Source of the DNA: an uncultured Bacillota bacterium
Lineage (GTDB): Bacteria > Bacillota > Clostridia > Christensenellales > Borkfalkiaceae
DNA: 50,958 nt
Direction: 5' to 3'
Assembly: GCA_949297575.1 (NCBI GenBank)
Contig: CASFTB010000010.1
Coordinates: 1 to 50,958 of the forward strand
Below, one piece after another: positions 44,801-50,958 of this stretch. Each line of letters starts with the position of its first letter. Within the stretch, counting starts at the first letter, position 1. The notes below the pieces were generated by a model. That model was not told the origin of the DNA and did not search any database. It saw only the letters and a program-made list of their open reading frames with translations. The position numbers were made by a program, and so were the translations under genes.

Positions 44801-45882
44801 CAGTGACGGATGAGCCGGTCGCCAGCGTCACGCACTGGGCTGCCCTGCGCGAGAGCGCCAAGCAGCTGCTGTGGACGACGGCGAACAGCAACAACCAGAA
44901 GAACAAGCTCGATATCGACCAGTTTGCAGGCAAGACCATCAATGCCGAGCAGGATGTCGCGCTCGACGCGAGCATCGGCGTGGATACCGACACCGAGTCG
45001 GAGACCTACTACGGCACGCAGAACGTCTCGTATGCCCTGCACAGCGGCTCTCTCCCCGAGGGCATCGTGCTCGACGAGACAACGGGTGCGCTGACGGGCA
45101 CGGCGGCGCAGACGGGCGAATTCGAGTTCACCGTGCGCATGCGTTCGGACTTCTGGATCAAGAACGACCAGACCTTCAAGCTCGTCGTGGCTCCCACCGT
45201 ATCCATCTCTTCCACGGATGAAATGACCGTCGGCAGCGAGTATTACGGCAGGATCGTGGCAGAGACGTTCGAAGGCGCGACGGAGATGTCCTACACCGTC
45301 GTCGAAGGCGCGCTGCCCGAAGGGTACACGCTCAACGGCGCGACCGGCGAGATCGAGGGCACCGCAAAGGCTCCCGGCACCTACGAGGCGGTCATCCGCA
45401 TCCACGGCGTGGTCGAGGTGGAAGGAACCGATCGCTGGGGCAACCCGACTGTCACCCGCACGCCTAAAGACCTCGATGTGACGCTCACCTTTACCGTCAC
45501 CGGCGACGAGATCGCCCCGATCGCGATCAGCGAGGACGGTTACTGGGTGATCGACGGCGTCAAGACGGACGTCAAGGCGGAAGCCGAAGACGGCGTGACG
45601 CCGACCATCGAGATCGACGATGAGACCAAGCACTGGATCATCAACGGCACTGATACGGGCGTCGTCGCCGAAGGCAAGGACGGCGCTGCCGGCCAGGACG
45701 GCCAGGATGGTCAGGATGGGCAAGACGGCCAGGACGGCCAGGACGGCCAGGACGGCGATGACGGCAAGGACGGCCAGGACGGCGAGTCCGGCGGCTGCGG
45801 CGGCGTCGTCGCGGGCGGCAGCCTCGCGCTGGCGGCCATCGTTCTCGCGGGCGGCGCGGCGCTTGCCGTAGCGCATAAGTAA
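41872..45882 (+). CDS. Permuted GH3 protein, Ig + collagen-like stalk, GGCG anchor (GH3-6)
   Basis: A 1336-residue secreted protein with a signal peptide (ending near TAFAATD). Reversed order: sandwich (EGMVLMQNKNDALPL), FnIII-like (GKDVVQLYYSAP), barrel (LHRNQYGGRIFEYYSSDP, LKHFCLNNQD). The putative nucleophile Asp922 sits in VINHDYGPEGY, not the usual V-[ST]-D-[YFW]. SSD replaces SED, and no GGD follows. Acid/base candidate Glu: GAEGSDLP. Two He_PIG-type repeats follow, then ISEDGYWVIDGVKTDV, a collagen-like Gly-X-Y run rich in GQD (about residues 1268-1306) and the tail ESGGCGGVVAGG (Cys1309) + helix + HK. It is the cassette C counterpart of GH3-4. Enzyme activity is uncertain. Confidence 0.9.
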   Translation: MQIFRKKGLKKLPAVLTSVLLSGALLAGTAATAFAATDVNHTPVNDSSQSKGGIFYTDYATPEDLMDAAKELAEEISEEGMVLMQNKNDALPLRSGMRVSVFGKSSVNPAYGGGGSGALIGVTPVSLYEGLQNAGFKTNGVLEAFYNNNALSGTGRSDKTYVNETPVESYTAGITSSYAAYNDAAIVMITRTGAEGSDLPRTGNEAYDEGARYLSITQDEKDLIEHVNEYFDKVIVLVNSSNTVELGDIKDEVDSILWVGNPGERGFNAVGRILNGEVNPSGRLADIYVSDLTMDPTWANFGNNSQNKGVEVYTKSTDREGKLVYAKEKVLYNALHKAEVADGSQKLADGTAIPNGTQIYEKGGTYTEYEEGIYVGYRYYETRAYEMDAAGDAWYDGLVDFTFGHGESYTTFTQEWAQQPDVDLAKDGTLTFEVKVTNTGNVAGKDVVQLYYSAPYFDGGIEKSVVNLGAYAKTDIIEPGESETVTLTMKVQDMASFDWNDANGNGFRGYELEAGTYTFYVGQDAHCWADEGALKATGTVSKDASDANFKTDAAAEKGANGYTYTEDSVTGNEIKVLFSNDDIYNTNLMSDENKLQRSTFATAVTDKNIIQEKTADEFVLSDEGWAQISKTSHLFAIEDDASDYYAYEGEEHAPWYVAEVPQKDGKDAWTQWDDSKGTRPAAPYTFADIAGWDYDDPRWDDVLNSLSWKELKDIVYVAGFTNAKVDYLEKPMAIDDDGPMQVKLDQSPMEGTNDDFTGTGWPCAVLVATTWDTDLAERQGVMLGNECLYLGISGWFAPAMNLHRNQYGGRIFEYYSSDPIHGGKIAAAVTRGVQSKGVYAFLKHFCLNNQDTGRGSISIVVNEQAMRELYMHTFEIAVEEGGAHGLMTYYSYVGGVSIMHNYAILTEFVRNQWGFEGVINHDYGPEGYTSTICTPALTRRVGNGLGGNGDTYDRYADQDYYDPDENMVYYCLDETGAVTDEPVASVTHWAALRESAKQLLWTTANSNNQKNKLDIDQFAGKTINAEQDVALDASIGVDTDTESETYYGTQNVSYALHSGSLPEGIVLDETTGALTGTAAQTGEFEFTVRMRSDFWIKNDQTFKLVVAPTVSISSTDEMTVGSEYYGRIVAETFEGATEMSYTVVEGALPEGYTLNGATGEIEGTAKAPGTYEAVIRIHGVVEVEGTDRWGNPTVTRTPKDLDVTLTFTVTGDEIAPIAISEDGYWVIDGVKTDVKAEAEDGVTPTIEIDDETKHWIINGTDTGVVAEGKDGAAGQDGQDGQDGQDGQDGQDGQDGDDGKDGQDGESGGCGGVVAGGSLALAAIVLAGGAALAVAHK

Positions 45883-45894
45883 GATGCAGGAAGA

Positions 45895-45918
45895 CCCTGC
45901 CGCTTTGCGGCGGCAGGG
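45895..45918 (+). other. GC hairpin without T run, GH3-6/lipoprotein junction
   Basis: A perfect 9-bp stem (45895-45903 with 45910-45918) has a six-base loop and no T tract. It occupies the same place as the hairpins at 27826 and 35137. Confidence 0.55.
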
Positions 45919-46026
45919 CAGGCATAACGGTATATGGGGGCGAGGCGGAAAGTGTAAAGCGATCCGCTTCGCCTTCTGTCCCGTGGCGGGCATGTCCGCC
46001 GGAAATTTTCGATTCGAGGAGAAAGC

Positions 46027-47370
46027 ATGAAAAGGAAACTCAGAGTGGCGGGCATGGTCGCCTGCCTGATGCTCATCATGTCGCTGGTGCTCCTGTCCGT
46101 GGGCTGCGGCGGGGGCGGCGGAAGCGGCTCATCGCTGAAAGTGACGTTTGATTACAACTATACGGGCGCGCCCGCTGCCTATGTGCAGGAGATCGAGAGC
46201 GGCGCGCAGGTCACCCCGCCCGAAGACCCGCAGCGGGAAGGCTATGCGTTCACGGGCTGGTACACGGATGCGTCGGCGACGAGCAAGGCAGATTTCGGGT
46301 ACGGCATCACGGAGAGCGAGACGTTCTATGCGGGGTGGAGGCAGACACAGGTCACGGTGACGTTCGATCCAAACCACGAAGGCGGGGCAGAGAGCACGGC
46401 TTCGGTGGAGATCGGCGGAAAGGTCGCGCAGCCGCAGGATCCCGTATGGGACGACGCGCACCTGTTCACGGGCTGGTATACGGATGAAGAATGCACGGAA
46501 GAGTACGACTTCGATACCGCCGTCACGGAGGCGTTCACCCTCTATGCGGGCTGGGAAGAGGTCGACCTCGGCGATACCGTCCGCGTCGTGTTTTCTTATA
46601 ACTATGAGGGAGCGCCCAACGAGGGCGTCTACTATTCTACGCGCGTAAAAAACGGCAGGCTGGTTGCACAGCCGCAGGATCCCGCGCGCGAAGGGTACGG
46701 CTTCATCGGCTGGTTCGCAGATGCCGCCTGCACGCAGCGTTTCAATTTCACCTCTACCTCCATCAATGAGGAGACCACGATCTACGCCTACTGGCTCACG
46801 GAGTGGAAGTTTGAGGCGGAATATACCGATGTTTCCGGCATCGAGGGGCACGGCTACTCGGGCGAACCTTCGGGCACAGACATCATTCTGAGAGACCGAG
46901 ACGGCGCCCTCGGCGCGAGCAACGGCTTCTATGTCACCTATCTCTACGGGCAGGGCATCGAACTTGTCTTCGAGGTCTATGCGGAAGAAGCGGTGCAGGG
47001 CGCCGTGCTCGAACTTTCCCTCGCGGCAGAGCAGGCGGACGTCGTCATCTCCCCCTCCAATTATACCGTGCAGGTAAACGAGACAGAGCTCTCTTACGGC
47101 ACGATCTCCCTTCTCGGCGCCGAGGCGGCAGAGGGCAAGGCGATCCCCTTTGAAACGTACACCATCTCCATGAGCGTCAATCTGCAGCAGGGGAATAACG
47201 TCATCAAACTCATTACCAGCAACAATACGCCGATGCAGGACTCCGACGGCAACGCGCTGGGCACGATGTACGCGACCGCCCCGATGGTAGACTGCCTCTA
47301 CATCTATACAGATACGCAGCTTGAGTGGGCGGAAGGCAAGTGCTTTACCGATAATATCAAAGGGAAATAA
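46027..47370 (+). CDS. Lipoprotein with three InlB-type repeats and CBM-like module
   Basis: A 447-residue lipoprotein with lipobox LSVGC (Cys27). Three Listeria-Bacteroides repeats carry the motifs GYAFTGWYTDAS, LFTGWYTDEEC and GYGFIGWFADAAC. The C-terminal module starts WKFEAEYTDVSG and contains SNGFYVTYLYGQGIEL and a CLYIYTDTQLEW ending. It is the counterpart of the 35.2-kb lipoprotein with one repeat more. The ATG at 46027 follows GAGGAG. Only 12 bases separate its stop from GH3-7, so those two are tightly coupled. Probable role: glycan or wall binding next to the surface GH3 enzymes. Confidence 0.85.
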   Translation: MKRKLRVAGMVACLMLIMSLVLLSVGCGGGGGSGSSLKVTFDYNYTGAPAAYVQEIESGAQVTPPEDPQREGYAFTGWYTDASATSKADFGYGITESETFYAGWRQTQVTVTFDPNHEGGAESTASVEIGGKVAQPQDPVWDDAHLFTGWYTDEECTEEYDFDTAVTEAFTLYAGWEEVDLGDTVRVVFSYNYEGAPNEGVYYSTRVKNGRLVAQPQDPAREGYGFIGWFADAACTQRFNFTSTSINEETTIYAYWLTEWKFEAEYTDVSGIEGHGYSGEPSGTDIILRDRDGALGASNGFYVTYLYGQGIELVFEVYAEEAVQGAVLELSLAAEQADVVISPSNYTVQVNETELSYGTISLLGAEAAEGKAIPFETYTISMSVNLQQGNNVIKLITSNNTPMQDSDGNALGTMYATAPMVDCLYIYTDTQLEWAEGKCFTDNIKGK

Positions 47371-47382
47371 GGTGGGTATGCT

Positions 47383-50340
47383 ATGAAAGACATTCTGAAG
47401 GCAAAGAGTGTGCGGATCTGGATGATCGTGGGCGCGATCCTGGTGGTATTGCTGCTGGCGGTGAACCTGGTGGCGAACTATTTCAGCAGCATCATCAGCA
47501 TCGCGCTCGGCGGAGACCGGCCGTATGAAGTAGACAAAGAGAACGCCGTCGTGTATTACGAGACGGAGACGTCGAGCAAGGACGAGGCGAATACGCGTGC
47601 GGCGGAAGTGACGCGCCGCGTCGCGGAGGAGGGGATCATCCTCCTGCGCAACGAGGGAGACGAGGAGAAGGCGCTGCCGCTGAACAGGGGCGCGAAGCTG
47701 TCCGTCTTCGGTAAAAACAGCGTGAACCTCGTATACGGCGGCTCCGGCTCGGGCGGCGGAGACAACACGTTTGCGAAAACGACGCTGTACGAGGCGCTGG
47801 GGGCGGCAGAGTTCGAAGTCAACCCCGCATTAAAAGAATTTTATGATGACGACAGCCGTTCGGGCTCTCCGCGCCCCGCCAATTCGAGCGACCTGAACAC
47901 GGGCGACACGCAGTCTTCCATCGATACGGGAGAGACGAACATCGGGCGGTATACGTCGGATATCACTTCTACGTACGCTTCGTATAACGACGCCGCGCTG
48001 GTGGTGTTCTCCCGCATCGGCGGGGAGGGAAGCGACCTGCCGATGACAGAAGTAGAGGAGAGCGGCGACCGGGCGGGAGCGCGGCACTACCTCGCCCTGG
48101 ATACGGACGAGCGCGACCTGCTCGCACACGTCAACGAGCATTTTGACAAAGTGATCGTCATCCTGAATACGCTGAACATCGTAGAGGCAGGATTTTTGCA
48201 GGAATACGGCGTGGACGCCTGCCTGTGGATCGGAGGCCCGGGCCTGACGGGCATCATGGCGCTGGGCGATATCCTCAACGGCACGGTGACTCCTTCGGGG
48301 CACACGACGGATACATGGTCGGCGGACTTTACGAAGGATCCCACCTTCAACAACTTTTCCGCACGCGCGGTGGCGAACGGGGATACCTATCGCAATGCGG
48401 AGACGGGCAAAGATACGACGGAACACTTCGTAAACTACGAAGAGAGCGTCTACATGGGCTACCGCTACTATGAGACGCGCGCGGCACAGGAGCGCGCGAA
48501 GAGCGGCGGGTCAGACGCATGGTATGAAGAAAACGTCATCTATCCCTTCGGGTACGGGCTGAGCTATACGAGCTTTGCCTGGGAGGTGACGGATGCGGAG
48601 AGCATCGAAAATGTCGCAATCTCGGCGGATGGCGCGTATGAGGTCACCGTGAAGGTGACGAACACGGGCGTCTATGCCGGGAAGGACGTCGTGCAGGTGT
48701 ACGCGAAGCTGCCCTACGAAGAGGGCGGGGTAGAAAAGCCGTACGAGGTGCTCGTCGGCTTTGCAAAGACGCCGCTGCTGTACCCGGAAGGGGAGGCAGA
48801 CGGGGCGGATAAGCCGAACAGCTGCGAGGTGACGGTCTCCGTCGACCCGTATTATTTCGCTTCCTACGATTATACGGGAAAAAGCGGGTTTACGGGATAC
48901 GTGCTCGAGAGCGGTGAATACAGTTTGCTCATCAACAGCGACGCGCACACGGTACGGGCGGAGATCCCCTTCCGCGTGAGCGAGGATATCACTTACGGCG
49001 AGGACCCCGTCACCGGGAATGCCGTCATGAACAGGTATACGGACTGCGAGAACAGCGCTTTCGATGCGGATACGCAGCTGGAATTTCTGATGTCGAGGAG
49101 AGACCTGAGCATCCTTCCGGACGCGCCGCAGGACGCGGACCGCGATGCGAGCGCGCAGCTGCTCGGGCAGATCGCAGACCGGACACACAACAACCCCGAG
49201 GCGGCAGAGTACACGATGCCGACGCAGGGCAGCGCGGCGGCGCCGCTCGCGAACGTCATCCGCCACGACGAGGAGACGGATACGTACTATGCAGACTACG
49301 ATGACGGCGCATGGGAGCAGGTACTGAGCGCGCTGAGCGTGAACGACCTGGCGAATTTGTACAACAACGGCGCGTTCCAGACGGTGCGCCTGGACCGCAT
49401 CAACAAGCCGCAGACGCTGGAATCGGACGGCCCTGTAGGTTGGTGTAACTTCATCTCTTTGGGCACGGACGCTACCTGGAAGGGCAACAACGTATATACA
49501 TCACAGGTCGTGATGAGCGCGACGTGGAACACGGATCTGATCTATGAGATGGGCGAATGCGTGGGAGAAGAAGGGTTGTGGGGCGCGAAGCGCACGGCGG
49601 AGGAGGACGGCTTGCCGTACTCCGGTTGGTATTCCCCGGGGGTGAACCTGCACCGCAGCCCGTTCGGCGGAAGGAACTTCGAGTATTTTTCGGAGGATCC
49701 TTTCCTGACGGGCATGATCGCCTCGGCGGAAGTGCAGGGCTGCCAGAGCAAGGGCGTGAACTGCTATGTGAAGCATTTTGCGGTGAACGAGCAGGAGACG
49801 CACCGGAACGGCGGCTGCTCGTGGGTGACGGAGCAGGCGATGCGCGAGCTGTATCTGCGCCCCTTCGAAATGACGGTAAAGATCGGCAAGACGCGGGCGA
49901 TGATGAGTTCGTTCAACCGCATCGGCACCTGGTGGACGGGCGGGGATTACCGCCTGCTGACGGAGATCCTGCGCGGCGAATGGGGCTTTGAGGGCACGGT
50001 CATTTCCGATTACAACGAGAACAGCTCGTATATGGATCCGAAACAGATGATCTATGCGGGCGGAGATCTGAACCTGTGCTCGAACCAGGCGCGCATGTGG
50101 AGCGATTACGACAGCAGTTCTGCCGCAGACGTGACCGTGCTGCGCAGGGCTGCGAAAAACGTGCTGTACACGGCGATGAATAGCAACATGATCAACAGCT
50201 TCAACTACCGCTATGCGATGGCGTACTGGAAGATGGGTCTGATCATTGCCGACTGCGTCGTCGGCGCGGGTATCATTGCCTGGGGTATCGCCGTCATCGT
50301 CCTTGCGGCGCGCAAGAAAGCGAAGGAAGAGAACGTATAA
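47383..50340 (+). CDS. Permuted GH3 glycosidase, membrane helix at both ends (GH3-7)
   Basis: A 985-residue enzyme, the counterpart of GH3-5. N-terminal helix WMIVGAILVVLLLAVNLVA (about 13-31). Sandwich with EGIILLRNEGDEEKALPL, acid/base candidate GGEGSDLP, FnIII-like GKDVVQVYAKLP, barrel LHRSPFGGRNFEYFSEDP and VKHFAVNEQETHR. The nucleophile Asp876 lies in VISDY, followed by AGGDLNL. The C-terminal helix (LIIADCVVGAGIIAWGIAVI) precedes RKKAKEE. All core motifs are intact. It is the last gene of cassette C. Confidence 0.93.
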   Translation: MKDILKAKSVRIWMIVGAILVVLLLAVNLVANYFSSIISIALGGDRPYEVDKENAVVYYETETSSKDEANTRAAEVTRRVAEEGIILLRNEGDEEKALPLNRGAKLSVFGKNSVNLVYGGSGSGGGDNTFAKTTLYEALGAAEFEVNPALKEFYDDDSRSGSPRPANSSDLNTGDTQSSIDTGETNIGRYTSDITSTYASYNDAALVVFSRIGGEGSDLPMTEVEESGDRAGARHYLALDTDERDLLAHVNEHFDKVIVILNTLNIVEAGFLQEYGVDACLWIGGPGLTGIMALGDILNGTVTPSGHTTDTWSADFTKDPTFNNFSARAVANGDTYRNAETGKDTTEHFVNYEESVYMGYRYYETRAAQERAKSGGSDAWYEENVIYPFGYGLSYTSFAWEVTDAESIENVAISADGAYEVTVKVTNTGVYAGKDVVQVYAKLPYEEGGVEKPYEVLVGFAKTPLLYPEGEADGADKPNSCEVTVSVDPYYFASYDYTGKSGFTGYVLESGEYSLLINSDAHTVRAEIPFRVSEDITYGEDPVTGNAVMNRYTDCENSAFDADTQLEFLMSRRDLSILPDAPQDADRDASAQLLGQIADRTHNNPEAAEYTMPTQGSAAAPLANVIRHDEETDTYYADYDDGAWEQVLSALSVNDLANLYNNGAFQTVRLDRINKPQTLESDGPVGWCNFISLGTDATWKGNNVYTSQVVMSATWNTDLIYEMGECVGEEGLWGAKRTAEEDGLPYSGWYSPGVNLHRSPFGGRNFEYFSEDPFLTGMIASAEVQGCQSKGVNCYVKHFAVNEQETHRNGGCSWVTEQAMRELYLRPFEMTVKIGKTRAMMSSFNRIGTWWTGGDYRLLTEILRGEWGFEGTVISDYNENSSYMDPKQMIYAGGDLNLCSNQARMWSDYDSSSAADVTVLRRAAKNVLYTAMNSNMINSFNYRYAMAYWKMGLIIADCVVGAGIIAWGIAVIVLAARKKAKEENV

Positions 50341-50353
50341 CAACGGAAGGAAA

Positions 50354-50391
50354 GATGACCCGCCCGCCGCGATCGCGGCAGGCGGGTCATC
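50354..50391 (+). other. Long hairpin after GH3-7
   Basis: An 11-bp stem, one C-A mismatch and a further 5 bp (50354-50370 with 50375-50391) enclose a GATC loop. No T run follows, so the end of cassette C is probably a processed or Rho-dependent 3' end. Confidence 0.6.
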
Positions 50392-50448
50392 TGACCGTGC
50401 GGATCGTTTCTGATTTCTTGACGGCGCACCAAAACAGCAAAAAGTTAA

Positions 50449-50739
50449 ACTGCGATTTATTTGGAACTTTTGCGGCGGGGTTATGAAGTAAATGTCGGGA
50501 AGATGGGACAGACGGAGGTGGATTTTGTCGCCAAAAAGGGCGACGTGATCAGTTATTATCAAGTCACGGCATCTTTGACGGAACAGACGACATTCGAGCG
50601 CGAAATAAGGCCGTTGAAAAAAATCAATGACAATTATCCGAAAAAAATTTTGACGTTGGACAGATTTACGCTCGGCAATTATGAAGGAATAGAAGTTTTG
50701 AACGCGGTCGATTGGATTTTAGGCAAAAAATATCGCTAA
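50449..50739 (+). pseudogene. C-terminal fragment of a DUF4143 ATPase
   Basis: About 95 residues, starting abruptly after an in-frame stop (50446-50448) with AIYLELLRRGYEVNVGK. This is the conserved beginning of the C-terminal nuclease-like part of AAA_14/DUF4143 ATPases. The motif TEVDFVAKKGD and the end INDNYPKKILTLD match that family. The ATPase half is missing, so this is a 5'-truncated remnant. It is a different subtype from the intact gene at 9.8 kb and is much less like it than a recent duplicate would be. Confidence 0.8.
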
Positions 50740-50827
50740 ACTCAAGGAGGCGGGAGTGATTGAACGCCTCGGTTCCGATAAGACCGGAAGTTGGAAAGTA
50801 AATGGGTTAGTGTGCGAAAGCGTATAG
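50738..50827 (+). pseudogene. C-terminal remnant of an AlbA_2/RecG-like protein
   Basis: A 28-codon stretch reading KLKEAGVIERLGSDKTGSW and then KVNG up to TAG. It matches the typical last winged-helix segment of AlbA_2-domain (RecG-like, divergent AAA_4) proteins. It overlaps the stop of the preceding ATPase fragment and has no start of its own, so it is gene debris joined at a past rearrangement. Confidence 0.6.
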
Positions 50828-50861
50828 CGGCGCGGCGGAATTTTCCGCCGCGCCGCTTGCT
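50826..50861. repeat. GC-rich palindromic element, copy 2
   Basis: Arms of 15 bases (50826-50840 and 50843-50857) are followed by TTGCT. It is identical at 35 of 36 positions to 11087-11122, in the same orientation, about 39.7 kb apart. Confidence 0.85.
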
Positions 50862-50874
50862 GTGTAAACGAAAG

Positions 50875-50949
50875 CCCCGCGATAGTCGCGGGGTTCCGGG
50901 GAGGCTAAAGCCGATGAAATAGACAAAGGAACTCCGATTGTGTTACAAT
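50875..50949 (+). promoter_or_regulatory. Hairpin and candidate promoter at the window edge
   Basis: CCCCGCGA-TAG-TCGCGGGG (50875-50893) forms a perfect 8-bp hairpin. Further on, TAGACA (50920-50925) and TACAAT (50944-50949) are 18 bases apart and would drive a gene beyond the edge. An ATG lies at 50955. Confidence 0.4.
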
Positions 50950-50958
50950 CAAGCATGA

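Noticed and set aside
45690..45790. Tandem GGCCAGGAC-type repeats that could look like a CRISPR or minisatellite
   Set aside because: They are the codons of the collagen-like GQD stalk of GH3-6 and stay in frame.

Overview
The window (about 51 kb, fairly GC-rich) looks like a chromosomal segment of an uncultured Gram-positive anaerobe, most likely a gut Clostridia/Christensenellales-type bacterium. The grounds are lipobox lipoproteins with InlB/Listeria-Bacteroides repeats, He_PIG-type Ig repeats, GHKL/LytTR regulators, carbohydrate ABC transporters without their own ATPase, strong AGGAGG-type ribosome sites, and TGA used as a stop. No rRNA, tRNA, CRISPR array, prophage or intact IS element was seen. 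The taxon is inferred from gene style only.

Region 1 (1-8.3 kb) is a starch/maltodextrin locus. A surface starch-binding-type lipoprotein has its own near-consensus promoter. It converges on a compact LacI-family regulator. The regulator is divergent from a tightly overlapping operon for a GH13 neopullulanase-type amylase, a solute-binding protein and two MalF/MalG-type permeases. The transport ATPase must be encoded elsewhere.

Region 2 (8.4-11.1 kb) is a patchwork: a small AT-rich ORF, a radical SAM gene broken by a +1 frameshift, a long inverted repeat, and an AAA/DUF4143 ATPase followed by a 36-base GC-rich palindromic element.

Region 3 (11.6-50.3 kb) is the main interest. It holds three consecutive cassettes, each opening with a LytTR response regulator and a multi-spanning GHKL sensor kinase, followed by GH3 enzymes and lipoproteins. 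Cassettes B (28.9-39.4 kb) and C (39.7-50.3 kb) have the same order: regulator, kinase, anchored GH3, InlB-repeat/CBM-like lipoprotein, GH3 with membrane segments at both ends. Cassette A (11.6-28.5 kb) is an enlarged version with three GH3 genes and three lipoproteins in two transcription units. All seven GH3 proteins have the permuted order (alpha/beta sandwich, FnIII-like, then the barrel with the nucleophile Asp at residue 849-922). Four carry a transmembrane helix at each end. Three have a signal peptide, Ig repeats, a stalk and a shared C-terminal Gly-Gly-Cys-Gly + hydrophobic helix + basic tail.

Control signals are unusual. The first two regulators start with two abutting perfect palindromes just after the -10 box. 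The third regulator and the GH3 of cassette B have direct repeats 21 bp apart upstream of their promoters, the geometry expected for LytTR binding. The third kinase shows an upstream in-frame TGA near a G12 tract. A GC-rich hairpin occupies most junctions between secreted-protein genes.

Region 4 (50.3-51 kb) holds gene debris (the tail of another DUF4143 ATPase and the tail of an AlbA_2/RecG-like protein). It then has a second copy (35/36 identical) of the palindromic element found at 11.1 kb, so the GH3 island is bracketed by this repeat. My working model is a tandemly amplified, sensor-controlled surface glycosidase array acting outside the cell on oligosaccharides, glycosides or glycan side chains. 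Substrates and signals cannot be read from the sequence.
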